NCBI GenBank assembly: GCA_900466875.1
Contig: UBNQ01000031.1
Location: 1 to 64,000, forward strand
DNA from: Hyphomicrobiales bacterium
GTDB taxonomy: Bacteria > Pseudomonadota > Alphaproteobacteria > Rhizobiales > Rhizobiaceae
DNA: 64,000 nucleotides
Reading direction: 5' to 3'
Position numbers and translations under genes: made by a program. The notes under the pieces are model-generated. The model worked only from the letters and a program-made list of their open reading frames with translations, made no database searches and was not told the DNA's origin. This document shows, one piece after another, positions 35,192-44,556 of this stretch (its first letter is position 1; every line of letters begins with the position of its first letter).

Positions 35192-35668
35192 TTTTTTAAT
35201 GCCGCGGTGTGCGGCCCTTCTTGAAGATTGCCTCTATCGAAGCAAGAGCGTTTCGGAAAATGCGAAGAGACGTGAGGATGCATGAGGCAGTCCGCCGTCT
35301 GAGCGCGCGGGCATATAGTTCAGGTTGGGCCTGAAAGTCAATCCGCAGGGCCCGGCAGGCAGGAAAGCCGCATTGATGGCTGATGTATTTAAGTAAGATT
35401 GAATGCAATTATTAATTTTGGAGACGGGTATTTGGTTTCGCTTAGATTGTGCGAACGATCAGCTTTTTCTACCTGATGAGCATTAGCTCGATTTATGAGA
35501 AAACATATCGCCGATTACGCAGTCTCATCGGGAGATTTTTGCGTCTTCTGATGGAAATTGATCGCGATACACCATCAGCCATTATTAACAATTTTATGCT
35601 AATTTTCGTAGTCATCAAGAACAGTCGCTGATGTTGGCGCTGCTCTGGTGTCTTTGGAGGGGATTACC
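35192..35668. other. AT-rich intergenic region between divergent rpmH and chemoreceptor genes
   Basis: A gap of 477 bp. The left part holds the rpmH promoter (35313-35342). The right part (about 35380-35640) is distinctly AT-richer than the rest of the window, with short direct A/T runs and one small dyad (GAGC-ATTA-GCTC near 35480), and must hold the promoter of the chemoreceptor gene. A 60-codon open frame at 35449-35631 has no ribosome site or recognisable similarity and I do not call it a gene. Confidence 0.6.
35313..35342 (-). promoter_or_regulatory. promoter of rpmH with palindromic spacer
   Basis: On the minus strand ATTGAC and CTATAT are separated by 18 bp, close to the rhizobial housekeeping consensus CTTGAC-N17-CTATAT. 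The spacer itself contains TTCAGG-CCCAA-CCTGAA, an inverted repeat with 6-bp arms, a possible operator. Confidence 0.7.
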
Positions 35669-37681
35669 GTGAAAATTGGAGTGAAGATCAACCTTCTCGT
35701 GGGGTTGATGAGCCTTGTCGCGTGCGCAATTGCCGGATTGTCGATTTTCGCGGTCACCGAATATCATGCCAAGCAGAGCGGCTATGCCAATATTGCCGAC
35801 CGCGTCTATAAGGGCGAGCGGCTGAACCGTCTGGTCACGGCGGCGGTGATGGATGCCCGCGGCATGTATGCCGCAAAGGATATCGGAGCCGCCAAGCCCT
35901 TTGGCGAAGGCGTGACGAAAAGCCTCGGCGATATGGACAAGCTGGTTGCCGATTGGGCCGCGGTCGTTCCTGCAGCGCAGAAGGCGCAGTTCGACAAGCT
36001 CACGGCAGGCTTCCGGGAATTCAAGGCATTCCGCACCGAAACGGTTCGCCTCGGAGCAACGGAAGGCCCGCAGGCCGCTAATGTTCAGGGTAATAACGAA
36101 GCCAACCGCGCCAACCGCAAGGCCTACCAGGCCGAAATCGACAAGGTGGTCGCTGCGGATCTGGCCGATCTCGACGTGCTGAGCGCGGAGATGGGGTCGT
36201 TCGGCAACCTGATCTTTTATTCCGTTCTCATCGTCGCAATTTTCGGCGTCGGCGGTGGTCTGGCCTTCGGCCTTTATCTCGGACGCAGCCAGATCAGCGG
36301 TCCGATCCTGACCCTGACATCTTCCATGGGCCGGCTGGCGCAGGGAGATTATGACGCAAAGGTTCCGTTCTTCGGCCGCAAGGACGAGATCGGCGACATG
36401 GCGGCGGCAGTCGAGGTCTTCAAGACGAATGGTCTCGAAGTCGCGCGCATGACCAATGCCGAGGCAGGCCTGAAGGCCAAGAGCGACGATCTGCAGACGC
36501 GCATGTCTACGGTTGTCCAGGCCGCGGCTGAAGGTGACTTCACCCGGCGCATCGACAAGCAGTGGGATGTCGAAAGCCTCGACCGCGTCGCCCGCAATAT
36601 CGATGCGCTGGTCAAAAGCGTCGATGCCGGCGTATCCGAGACACGCCGTGTCGTCAGAAGCCTGTCCGATGGCGATCTGACCGACAGCATGCGGGGCGAC
36701 TTCAAGGGCGCGTTTGCGGAACTGCAGGAAAACGTCAACGCCACGATGCAGACGCTTCAGTCGACCATGGGCAAGGTTCGCAATGCGACCGGCGCCATGA
36801 ACGACGGCGCTTCCGAGCTGAGCAGTGCCGCCAACGATCTGTCGAAACGCACCGAGCAGCAGGCCGCAGCCTTGGAAGAAACATCCGCTGCGCTCGATGA
36901 AATCACTTCGGTGGTGAAAACCTCGACCGAACGGGCCAATGAAGCAACGGTCATGGTCGGCGAGGCGAAGGAGAGTGCGGTTCAATCCGGCGCCGTCGTT
37001 CGCGATGCCGTCGCGGCGATGGGCCGTATCGAACAGGCCTCACGCGAAATCGCGCAGATCACCAACGTGATCGACGAGATTGCCTTCCAGACAAACCTTC
37101 TGGCCCTCAACGCAGGGGTCGAGGCGGCACGCGCCGGCGAGGCCGGCAAGGGATTTGCCGTCGTTGCCCAGGAAGTCCGCGAGCTTGCGCAGCGGTCCGC
37201 CAGTGCCGCCAAGGACATCAAGGGCCTGATCGGCAAGTCGGGCGAAGAGGTCGCAGGCGGCGTCAAGCTGGTGCAGAAGACGGGCGAGGCGCTGTCGGAG
37301 ATCGAGTTGCGCGTCAGCCGCATCAACGACCATATCCATTCGATCGCCGTCGCGTCGCGCGAGCAGGCGACCGGCCTTGCCGAGGTGAATACCGCGGTCA
37401 ACCAGATGGACCAGGTCACCCAGCAGAACGCAGCCATGGTGGAAGAAAGCTCGGCGGCAACCAGCAAGCTCTCGGCCGAAGCGGACGCGCTCTATCGCCT
37501 CGTTGCGCATTTCAGGATCGATGAAGAGGCGGGCCGTTCGACCCGTCTAGCATCGGCCGATGCCGCTCATCGTCCGCAGCCGTCGCCGGCAAGAAAACTG
37601 ACCGCAGCACTCGGCCGTGCTTTCGGCGGACGCAGCTCGGCGGCAGCAACATCCAACGCCGCGGATTGGGAAGAATTCTGA
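35669..37681 (+). CDS. methyl-accepting chemotaxis protein
   Basis: A chemoreceptor of 670 residues. TM1 is at about 7-28, a helical periplasmic domain follows (about 29-180), TM2 lies near 188-212, then HAMP, a second HAMP-like segment (about 290-350) and the signalling domain whose tip is [17 protein letters not shown]. The last five residues are DWEEF, a CheR/CheB tether of the xWxxF type. GTG 35669 is preferred: GGAGGGG lies 6 bp upstream and TM1 follows at once. The ligand cannot be predicted; the receptor is isolated from other che genes. Confidence 0.92.
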   Translation: MKIGVKINLLVGLMSLVACAIAGLSIFAVTEYHAKQSGYANIADRVYKGERLNRLVTAAVMDARGMYAAKDIGAAKPFGEGVTKSLGDMDKLVADWAAVVPAAQKAQFDKLTAGFREFKAFRTETVRLGATEGPQAANVQGNNEANRANRKAYQAEIDKVVAADLADLDVLSAEMGSFGNLIFYSVLIVAIFGVGGGLAFGLYLGRSQISGPILTLTSSMGRLAQGDYDAKVPFFGRKDEIGDMAAAVEVFKTNGLEVARMTNAEAGLKAKSDDLQTRMSTVVQAAAEGDFTRRIDKQWDVESLDRVARNIDALVKSVDAGVSETRRVVRSLSDGDLTDSMRGDFKGAFAELQENVNATMQTLQSTMGKVRNATGAMNDGASELSSAANDLSKRTEQQAAALEETSAALDEITSVVKTSTERANEATVMVGEAKESAVQSGAVVRDAVAAMGRIEQASREIAQITNVIDEIAFQTNLLALNAGVEAARAGEAGKGFAVVAQEVRELAQRSASAAKDIKGLIGKSGEEVAGGVKLVQKTGEALSEIELRVSRINDHIHSIAVASREQATGLAEVNTAVNQMDQVTQQNAAMVEESSAATSKLSAEADALYRLVAHFRIDEEAGRSTRLASADAAHRPQPSPARKLTAALGRAFGGRSSAAATSNAADWEEF

Positions 37682-37720
37682 TCCACAGCATGTCGCACAA
37701 AAGGCATGCCCTGAAATAGA

Positions 37721-37770
37721 GACTTTAAGCGTGATGAGCGAATCTGAAGGATCGCAGCACGCTTTAAGTC
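37721..37770. repeat. long perfect inverted repeat downstream of chemoreceptor gene
   Basis: GACTTTAAGCGTG (37721-37733) and CACGCTTTAAGTC (37758-37770) are perfect 13-bp arms around 24 nt, inside which GCGA/TCGC can pair further. It lacks a T run. It looks like a REP-type element of rhizobial genomes. Confidence 0.65.
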
Positions 37771-37790
37771 CTAACATTACCGAAATTTAA

Positions 37791-37819
37791 GGCGGAGGCG
37801 CGGTTTGCCTCTGCCTTTT
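37791..37819 (+). terminator. terminator after the chemoreceptor gene
   Basis: A 9-bp stem (GGCGGAGGC with GCCTCTGCC, one G-T pair) and a 7-nt loop, followed by TTTT. Confidence 0.7.
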
Positions 37820-37910
37820 GCGTTTGTCTGGGGTGTTCAAATCTTGGTGACACGGTAAAATGGCCACATACACGCGGAGTTGAAACCCGTGGCCGAAACT
37901 GGAGATCCGT

Positions 37911-39407
37911 ATGGATAACGAGGTTCATACCTCGGAACATCAGGGAACGTGGCCGGACGGCGCCGGGCCGGAGCCGATGCCGACGATCCTGCGCGGCCTG
38001 TCCGGGCGGTTGCTCTGGCTGACGGTCATCTTCGTCATGCTGGCCGAAATCCTGATCTTCATGCCGTCCGTCTCCGGCATGCGTACCAACTGGCTGCGTG
38101 ATCGTCTGGATACGGCCGCTGCCGCCGGCATCGTGATCGACGGTTTGCAGCCTGCCGAACTGCCGCGCGCCGTGCAGGACGATACGCTGCTGGCGACAGG
38201 AACCAAGGTCATCGCGCTGCGCAAGGATGGAACATCCAGGCTGCTGGCGGCAATCGAGGTTCCTCCGGAAATCGACGCCCAATACGATCTGGCCCATACG
38301 TCAATGCTCGGCTCCATGCGCGATGCGCTGGATACGCTGGTTTTCGGCGGAGACCGGGTAATGCGCGTTTTCGGACCGGTCGGCGAGAGCGACATGATCA
38401 TCGAACTGGTCATGACCGACACGGCCCTTCGCAAGGACATGCTGATCTACTCGAAGATGATGTTCCTCATCTCGCTGCTGATCTCCCTGATTACGGCAGT
38501 GCTGATCTTCCTTGCCATCAACCGCATGATGATTTCACCGATCCGGCGGCTGACGCACAGCATGCAGCTGTTTTCCGAGCGGCCGGATGATCCCTCCCGC
38601 GTTTTCTCCGCCGATCGCTCTCGCGGCGAGCTGGCCGTCGCGGGGCGCCATCTTGCGGCCATGCAGGTCGAGCTTCAGCGAACATTGAAGCAGCAGAAGA
38701 ATCTCGCGGATCTTGGCCTCGCCGTCTCGAAGATCAACCATGACATGCGCAACATCCTTGCCTCGGCCCAGCTGATGTCGGACCGCCTGACGGATGTCGA
38801 GGATCCGATGGTCAGGAGCTTTGCGCCGAAACTGCTGCGCACCATCGACCGGGCTGTCGGCTATACCAACGAGGTTCTGGCCTACGGTCAGGCATCGGAG
38901 GCTGCTCCGCGTCGCCGTAGGGTCGATCTCACCGATCTTTGCCAGGAAGTGCGCGACATGCTGGCCATCGATCCGGAGACCGGCATCGAGTTCATCGAGC
39001 AGATATCGGAAGGCGTCGAGGTCGATTGCGACGGCGAGCAGATTTTCCGCGTAGTTCACAATCTCTGCCGCAATGCCGTTCAGGCGCTGCTCACCCATGA
39101 CGCCAACGACCCGAAAGCCGTGCGGCGGGTCACGCTGTCCGCGCACCGCCTCGGCAGCGTCGTCAGCATCACCGTGGACGACACTGGCCCAGGCATGCCG
39201 CGCAAGGCACGCGAAAATCTTTTCTCGGCCTTCAGGGGCTCCGCACGGTCCGGCGGCACAGGGCTTGGTCTCGTCATCGCACGTGAACTTGTGCTGGCTC
39301 ATGGCGGTACAATTGCGCTTGTCGAGAAGCCCGGCCCGGGCACGCAATTCCGCATCGAAATTCCCGACCGTCCCGTCTCGCTTGAGGACTACCGCGCCAG
39401 GGCGTGA
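37911..39407 (+). CDS. sensor histidine kinase (orphan)
   Basis: A 498-residue membrane kinase. TM1 is at about 34-54, a periplasmic domain of about 125 residues follows, TM2 lies near 184-206 and a HAMP-like linker leads to the phosphoacceptor helix with His277 in KINHDMRNILAS. The HATPase domain shows the N box (HNLCRNAVQAL), G1 (DDTGPGMP) and G2 (GGTGLGLVIA). No response regulator is encoded nearby, so the partner is unknown. The C-terminal domain looks fully competent for autophosphorylation. Confidence 0.9.
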   Translation: MDNEVHTSEHQGTWPDGAGPEPMPTILRGLSGRLLWLTVIFVMLAEILIFMPSVSGMRTNWLRDRLDTAAAAGIVIDGLQPAELPRAVQDDTLLATGTKVIALRKDGTSRLLAAIEVPPEIDAQYDLAHTSMLGSMRDALDTLVFGGDRVMRVFGPVGESDMIIELVMTDTALRKDMLIYSKMMFLISLLISLITAVLIFLAINRMMISPIRRLTHSMQLFSERPDDPSRVFSADRSRGELAVAGRHLAAMQVELQRTLKQQKNLADLGLAVSKINHDMRNILASAQLMSDRLTDVEDPMVRSFAPKLLRTIDRAVGYTNEVLAYGQASEAAPRRRRVDLTDLCQEVRDMLAIDPETGIEFIEQISEGVEVDCDGEQIFRVVHNLCRNAVQALLTHDANDPKAVRRVTLSAHRLGSVVSITVDDTGPGMPRKARENLFSAFRGSARSGGTGLGLVIARELVLAHGGTIALVEKPGPGTQFRIEIPDRPVSLEDYRARA

Positions 39408-39542
39408 GTAATATTCATTTTAAAACAATGGCTTGGTTTGTTTGCGAAGATAAAATGACATCAAGCCGGGGAAAATCGCTTGCAATCCTTCTCGGCAGCC
39501 TTTAGAGGATCGCCACGCCAGCGGAACACACCGCTGACAGAC

Positions 39543-39619
39543 GCACCCGTAGCTCAGCTGGATAGAGCACCAGACTACGAATCTGGGGGTCAGGAGTTCG
39601 AATCTCTTCGGGTGCGCCA
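39543..39619 (+). tRNA. tRNA-Arg (anticodon ACG)
   Basis: A full cloverleaf: acceptor GCACCCG with CGGGTGC, anticodon stem CCAGA/TCTGG with loop CTACGAA, and T arm around TTCGAAT. The 3' CCA is encoded (39617-39619). The ACG anticodon is normally deaminated to ICG by TadA to read CGU, CGC and CGA. Confidence 0.97.
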
Positions 39620-39842
39620 TTCTTTTCCTTCCTAAAAAAACATTGAATATTGCGCGGCAATACGCTTTGCCGCCATGATCCGGAGCATACCGGTTCGATC
39701 GATATTCTATGGCAATTCGTTTCGTTTTTAGCTGCGTGCCCGATGGGCAGAACACGCGGCTTGCGCTATCCAGAACAGGCATGTGAATCAGTCCTTTGCC
39801 GCAGCCGCCTGAGCCGCTGCTGTCTGTTCGGAGTCGAATGTC

Positions 39843-40883
39843 ATGAGATGGAAGCGTACGATCCAGTTGCTGGATGTTCATGCGGAAGGCGAGATCGGCC
39901 GCGTGGCGATCGGCGGTGTCCCGAAGATCCCCGGCAATACCGTGGCAGAGCAGCTCGCCTGGATGAATTCCGATCCGAAAGGGCAGGAGCTTCGCCGCTT
40001 CCTTTGCCTCGAGCCGCGTGGCACCCCGATCGGCTCCGTCAATCTTCTCCTGCCGCCAAAACATCCCGATGCCGATGCCGCCTTCATCATCCTGCAGCCG
40101 GATCAGGCGCATGCCAGCTCGGGTTCCAACTCCATCTGCGCCACCACGGCGCTGCTCGAAGCCGGCATCGTTGAGATGAAGGAGCCTGAAACGGTCGTCA
40201 CGCTGGAAACGGCGGCCGGTCTCGTCAAGGCCGTCGCCACCTGCCGGGACGGCCGGTGCGAAAAGGTGAAGCTCACCATGGTCCCGTCCTTCATTCATGA
40301 GCTGGACGTCAAGCTGCAGACACCGGAATGGGGCGAGATCACGCTCGATATTTCCTATGGCGGCATTTTTTACGGTCTTGTGGACGTATCGCAGATCGGC
40401 CTGACCATCGAAAAGAAAAATGCTGCGGCACTCGTGCAGGCAGGCATGATCCTGAAGGATTTGATCAATCGACAGATCCCGGTGGTCCATCCGGAAATTC
40501 CGGCGATCTCCGGCGTCGCCTATGTGATGTTCCGCGATACGGAATCGGACGGAACCGTCCGCACCTGCACGACCATGTGGCCGGGCAGGGCGGACCGCTC
40601 GCCCTGCGGCACGGGCAATTCGGCAAACCTTGCAACATTGCATGCGCGTGGAAAAGTGAAGGTCGGGGACGTGTTCCTGTCCCGCTCGATCATCGGAACG
40701 CAGTTCGAGGTGGGGCTCTCAGCCGAAACGCAGGTCGCGGGAAAGCCGGCAATCGTTCCAACGATCGCCGGCCGCGGATTTACCTTCGGCTTGCATCAGG
40801 TGGCTCTCGACCCATTCGATCCGCTGGCGGATGGTTTCGCCATGACCGACGTCTGGGGGCCATCAGCCGGCGACATCATCTGA
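39843..40883 (+). CDS. proline racemase superfamily enzyme (Ser/Cys active site)
   Basis: A 346-residue cytoplasmic enzyme of the proline racemase/hydroxyproline epimerase fold. The second catalytic cysteine is normal (Cys255 in DRSPCGTGNSA), but the first is replaced by serine (Ser93, SSGSNSI instead of MCGHGTI). Members with Cys/Cys are racemases or 4-hydroxyproline epimerases, Cys/Thr enzymes dehydrate trans-3-hydroxyproline, and Ser/Cys enzymes form a less well-defined class. No hydroxyproline catabolic genes are adjacent, so the substrate is open. The stop is 4 bp from the convergent Sel1-gene stop. Confidence 0.86.
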   Translation: MRWKRTIQLLDVHAEGEIGRVAIGGVPKIPGNTVAEQLAWMNSDPKGQELRRFLCLEPRGTPIGSVNLLLPPKHPDADAAFIILQPDQAHASSGSNSICATTALLEAGIVEMKEPETVVTLETAAGLVKAVATCRDGRCEKVKLTMVPSFIHELDVKLQTPEWGEITLDISYGGIFYGLVDVSQIGLTIEKKNAAALVQAGMILKDLINRQIPVVHPEIPAISGVAYVMFRDTESDGTVRTCTTMWPGRADRSPCGTGNSANLATLHARGKVKVGDVFLSRSIIGTQFEVGLSAETQVAGKPAIVPTIAGRGFTFGLHQVALDPFDPLADGFAMTDVWGPSAGDII

Positions 40884-40887
40884 TCGG

Positions 40888-41811
40888 TCAGATCTCGCGG
40901 CCGACCTTGGCCGGAGTTTCGACGTCGCCCTGCTTCAGGACCAGGGAGCTGACACCTTCCACACCTTCGGAAGAAGGCGCTGGGATGACGCCCAATTCCT
41001 GGAACTGGATATATTTGGAAGCGCCGAACATGTCGCCCTTCGCTGCCGCCAGGCGATACATCTCGGCAGCCTTTTCGGCATTGGCCGGAATGCCCTCACC
41101 GGTCTCGTACATGATGCCGAGATTGATCATGGCGTCGGTATTGCCGCGCTGGGCAGCAAGGTCGTACCAGGCGATTGCCGTCTGATCGTCTGCGTCGACA
41201 AGCTGGCCTTCGTCATAGATCGCGCCGATGTTGAAGGCTGCGGTGTCGTCGCCTTCGGCTGCGGCCTTCTCAAACCACTTGAGGGCTTTCTGGACATCGG
41301 GCTGCGTGCCAAGGCCATCGCGATAGGCAACGCCGAGATTGTAGGCAGCAAGCGTGTTGCCGCTGTCGGCGGCCTTCTGGTAATAGGCAAACTCTGCCTT
41401 GTCGTCGCCCAGACGGCCCATCAGCATGCCATAATTGACCATCGCTGCAGCGTATCCATCGTTGACGGCGGTATTGTAGGCGCTCATTGCCTGATCCGGC
41501 TCGTCAACGCTGTTGAGGGCTCGGCCGAGCTGGTAGGCGAAGCGCGGATTGCCCGTCGCGTCGAAAGCAATCCGGCACGCTTCGACAGCCTGATTGCCGA
41601 TGTCGGCGATGTTGACCGGAGCAAAGTCGCCGTTGCGCTGCTGGTCATAGGGGCTGCCGGCCAGGCGATCGCAATCGCCCTGTTGCACGGATGCGAGAAC
41701 GAGGTTGTTGCGCTCCGCAGCATCAGGTGAAACCGTCAGCGCAAGAAGTGCGACAGCGGCACCTGTGGTAATCGCAAAACCCTTGTTGACTTTCAGAGTC
41801 CGGGATTTCAT
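40888..41811 (-). CDS. exported Sel1-repeat protein
   Basis: A 307-residue protein with an N-terminal hydrophobic signal segment (about 11-32). At least four Sel1-like repeats follow (about 115-265), each with the A-x-x-x-L-G/Y pattern, for example AAYNLGVAYRDGLGTQPDVQKALKWFEKAA. Such alpha-solenoids bind partner proteins; in rhizobia ExoR, another periplasmic Sel1 protein, regulates ExoS/ChvI, but this is not clearly ExoR. The long intergenic space on its 5' side (41812-42062) has no visible feature. Confidence 0.85.
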   Translation of the reverse strand: MKSRTLKVNKGFAITTGAAVALLALTVSPDAAERNNLVLASVQQGDCDRLAGSPYDQQRNGDFAPVNIADIGNQAVEACRIAFDATGNPRFAYQLGRALNSVDEPDQAMSAYNTAVNDGYAAAMVNYGMLMGRLGDDKAEFAYYQKAADSGNTLAAYNLGVAYRDGLGTQPDVQKALKWFEKAAAEGDDTAAFNIGAIYDEGQLVDADDQTAIAWYDLAAQRGNTDAMINLGIMYETGEGIPANAEKAAEMYRLAAAKGDMFGASKYIQFQELGVIPAPSSEGVEGVSSLVLKQGDVETPAKVGREI

Positions 41812-42062
41812 TGTTCGCTCCGACTCAAAACACTTTCAGATTGCTTAATGAACGCAGCACTCGTGTGCTTGTTCCGCGTGTTTTGCCTCGAACCCCCATT
41901 CAAAGCCTTTGCAATCTGCACGATCTCGTGAACCCTAGCGTGATATTACCGGTTTCGATTGGATGTTCCGCTGCCGCTTGGGCCAGCTTGTGAGATTGTC
42001 TTCGCGTCCGCTTTGATGGTAAGCGGGATCGACATCCCCAGAACACTCAGCGGAACAGCTCG

Positions 42063-43103
42063 ATGAAAACGCTTCAGATTCGCCGCCCCGACGATTGGCA
42101 TCTCCATCTGCGCGATGGCGCAGTGCTGGAAGGCGTGATCGGGGATACGAGCCGTCATTTCGCCCGTGCGATCATCATGCCGAACCTCGTCCCGCCGGTC
42201 GTGACCACGGCAGATGCCATCGCATACCGCACGCGGATCATGGCTGCCTTGCCGAAAGGGCATGCGTTCGAGCCGTTGATGACCCTCTACCTGACGGAAC
42301 ATACCAATCCGGATGATGTGGAAGAGGGCAAGAAGAGCGGACTGATCACCGCCGTGAAGCTTTATCCCGCCGGTGCCACGACCAACTCCCATGGCGGCGT
42401 GCGTGACTTCGAGAAAGCCATGCCGGTGCTGGAGCGCATGGCGAAGATCGGTCTTCCGCTCTGCGTGCATGGTGAAGTCACCACGCCCGAAGTTGATATC
42501 TTCGACCGTGAGGCCGTCTTTATCGAAACAGTGCTCGATCCGTTGCGCAATCGGCTGCCGGAACTGAAGGTGACGATGGAACATGTGACGACCTCGGACG
42601 GCATCGACTATATCAAGTCGTCCAAGGCGAACCTTGCCGGTTCGATCACGACCCATCACCTGATCATCAACCGCAACGACATCCTCGTCGGCGGTATCCG
42701 CCCGCATTATTATTGCCTTCCGGTTGCCAAGCGCGAAAGCCATCGCCTCGCCCTGCGGGCTGCCGCCACATCCGGCGACCCTCGTTTCTTCCTCGGCACG
42801 GATTCCGCGCCGCATGTCGACCCGTTGAAGGAATGCGCCTGCGGTTGCGCGGGCATCTACACCTCCGTCAACACGATGAGCTGCCTTGCCCATGTTTTCG
42901 AGCAGGACAGCGCTCTGGACAAGCTGGAAGCGTTTGCGTCGCTGAACGGCCCGGCCTGGTATGGTCTGCAGCCGAACGAAGAGATGATCACGCTCGAAAA
43001 GCAGGACGTTCAGGTCGAGTTTCCTGCAAAACGCGAGACCGCAGGCGGTGCAATCACGGTATTCGACCCCGGCTTCCAGATCTTCTGGAACGTTCTGGAC
43101 TGA
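42063..43103 (+). CDS. pyrC: dihydroorotase (type II)
   Basis: PyrC cyclises carbamoyl-aspartate to dihydroorotate in pyrimidine synthesis. At 346 residues it is the E. coli-like class; the metal-site motif [10 protein letters not shown] is near the N-terminus, the bridging lysine lies in [14 protein letters not shown], and the catalytic Asp in GTDSAPH. pyrE is only 1.5 kb downstream in the same direction, but a diguanylate cyclase gene lies between. The upstream gap with the Sel1 gene presumably carries its promoter. Confidence 0.96.
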   Translation: MKTLQIRRPDDWHLHLRDGAVLEGVIGDTSRHFARAIIMPNLVPPVVTTADAIAYRTRIMAALPKGHAFEPLMTLYLTEHTNPDDVEEGKKSGLITAVKLYPAGATTNSHGGVRDFEKAMPVLERMAKIGLPLCVHGEVTTPEVDIFDREAVFIETVLDPLRNRLPELKVTMEHVTTSDGIDYIKSSKANLAGSITTHHLIINRNDILVGGIRPHYYCLPVAKRESHRLALRAAATSGDPRFFLGTDSAPHVDPLKECACGCAGIYTSVNTMSCLAHVFEQDSALDKLEAFASLNGPAWYGLQPNEEMITLEKQDVQVEFPAKRETAGGAITVFDPGFQIFWNVLD

Positions 43104-43144
43104 AAATACCGGTAGTTTTGCTGATTAGTATTTATTAGGGTTGT

Positions 43145-43174
43145 ATCTCTCCAAAGGTAACACTTTGGAGAGAT
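43145..43174. promoter_or_regulatory. perfect 12-bp palindrome between pyrC and the diguanylate cyclase gene
   Basis: ATCTCTCCAAAG and CTTTGGAGAGAT are perfect arms around GTAACA. There is no T run after it, so it is not a standard terminator. A possible promoter (TTGCTG at 43118-43123, TTGTAT at 43141-43146, 17 bp apart) would place the palindrome over the transcription start. Confidence 0.55.
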
Positions 43175-43228
43175 TCCCATCATAGCTTCTGCTCGTTTAT
43201 TGAATAAATCTTCGAAGAGAATTCCGGC

Positions 43229-44410
43229 ATGATGCTTGACTATCCGTCTCTTCTGCTTGCGCTTGGCGTTTCAGCCGCATGCCTGATGGTGACCTTGTTC
43301 GGCACCTGGTATTCCCGCCGCACTGATTCTTTTCTTCTGACCCTGGTTATTTCGCTTTGCCTGATCGTCGCCGGCATTGTTGTTTACAGCAGGTTCACGC
43401 CCCAGTCGGGTATCGCTCCCGCCGCGATCGCCTATGCGCTGTTGATGGGTGGTTTTTCCACCATCTATGCCGCTTCCGTCCAGTTCCGCACCGGCACGCC
43501 CCCCTGGCGCCTGGCCGGCACTCTCTTCTTCGTCAGCCTTGCGCTCGGCTTGCCGCTCATCCTCGTCGGCCTCGACGGGCTTGGCCTGATGATCCTGAAC
43601 GTCCTGACGGCCATTCTTCTCGTCGGCACGGGGTGCCAATATTGGGCGGCGCGCAGGGAAGCTCCCGGTCCTTTGCTTGGCATGGTCATTCTCTATTGTG
43701 TCAGCGGTTTTTCCTTTGCCCTGTGCGCCGGTGTGCTGATCGCAGACGGCCGGTTGAGCCTGGGTGAGCCGCCGGTCAACTGGGCGGAAAACCTCAATAT
43801 CGGCATCTGCATCGCCGGCATGACCGGCATCGGTGCGCTGTCGCTGGCGCTTCACCAATGGCGAATGGCAGCCCTTCACCGGCATGAGGCCATGACGGAC
43901 GCACTGACGGGTCTTCTTAATCGCAGGGCCCTGTTCGATCAGTATGGCGGCCGAAGACTGAACGCGTCCACTGCCGTGATCGTCTTCGATATCGACCGCT
44001 TCAAGCTGATCAACGACCGTTTCGGCCATTCCGCAGGCGACGAGGTTCTGAAACTTTTCGCGCAGGACATGATGGCCGAGATGGTTCCGGCCGCAACAGC
44101 GGCACGGTTGGGTGGCGAGGAGTTCGCCATGGTTGTCGGCGAGGTCATGCCCGGTCGCGCTGAAAGGATCGCCAACGCGGTGCGGATGCGTTTCGCAGCT
44201 CGTGATATCGTCATCGATGGCAAGCTTCTTCGCTGCACGGTCAGTGCAGGCGTATCCGTCGGCACCCCTGAGGGCCAACCGTTCGAAGCCGTCCTTAACC
44301 TCGCCGACGGCGCGCTTTACCAGGCAAAGGACGCCGGGCGCGACCGCGTCGAAATCGCATCCTATCTCCGCGCCATCCGCCCTGCGCCTGACAGCCGCAC
44401 ATCGGCCTGA
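43229..44410 (+). CDS. membrane diguanylate cyclase (GGDEF)
   Basis: A 393-residue protein with about six or seven N-terminal membrane helices (1-210) and a C-terminal GGDEF domain from about residue 230. The active site reads GGEEF, with the substrate and metal motifs [15 protein letters not shown] intact, so c-di-GMP synthesis is expected. The inhibitory I-site RxxD just before GGEEF is missing (the segment reads AATAARL), so product feedback may be absent. No EAL domain is present. Two adjacent ATG codons occur at 43229 and 43232. Its location between pyrC and pyrE looks like an insertion. Confidence 0.92.
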   Translation: MMLDYPSLLLALGVSAACLMVTLFGTWYSRRTDSFLLTLVISLCLIVAGIVVYSRFTPQSGIAPAAIAYALLMGGFSTIYAASVQFRTGTPPWRLAGTLFFVSLALGLPLILVGLDGLGLMILNVLTAILLVGTGCQYWAARREAPGPLLGMVILYCVSGFSFALCAGVLIADGRLSLGEPPVNWAENLNIGICIAGMTGIGALSLALHQWRMAALHRHEAMTDALTGLLNRRALFDQYGGRRLNASTAVIVFDIDRFKLINDRFGHSAGDEVLKLFAQDMMAEMVPAATAARLGGEEFAMVVGEVMPGRAERIANAVRMRFAARDIVIDGKLLRCTVSAGVSVGTPEGQPFEAVLNLADGALYQAKDAGRDRVEIASYLRAIRPAPDSRTSA

Positions 44411-44556
44411 AAACTCGATCGCCTCATCTCTTCGCTGGCGTAAGGAACGCCATGCTGCTATTGCGGCGCGTGGTTTCAAGCAATGTCCGGCGAAAGTGTG
44501 CAGCGGTTTCGCCTTCGGACTTGCGGATGAAAAAGCAGCGATCAAGGAGCGGGCGC

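Noticed and set aside
35449-35631. 60-codon frame in the AT-rich gap before the second chemoreceptor gene
   Set aside because: GTG start without ribosome site, no similarity I recognise, AT-rich noncoding composition.
39420-40643. 407-codon minus-strand frame across the tRNA-Arg and the proline-racemase-like gene
   Set aside because: It covers the tRNA and antisense of a clear gene.
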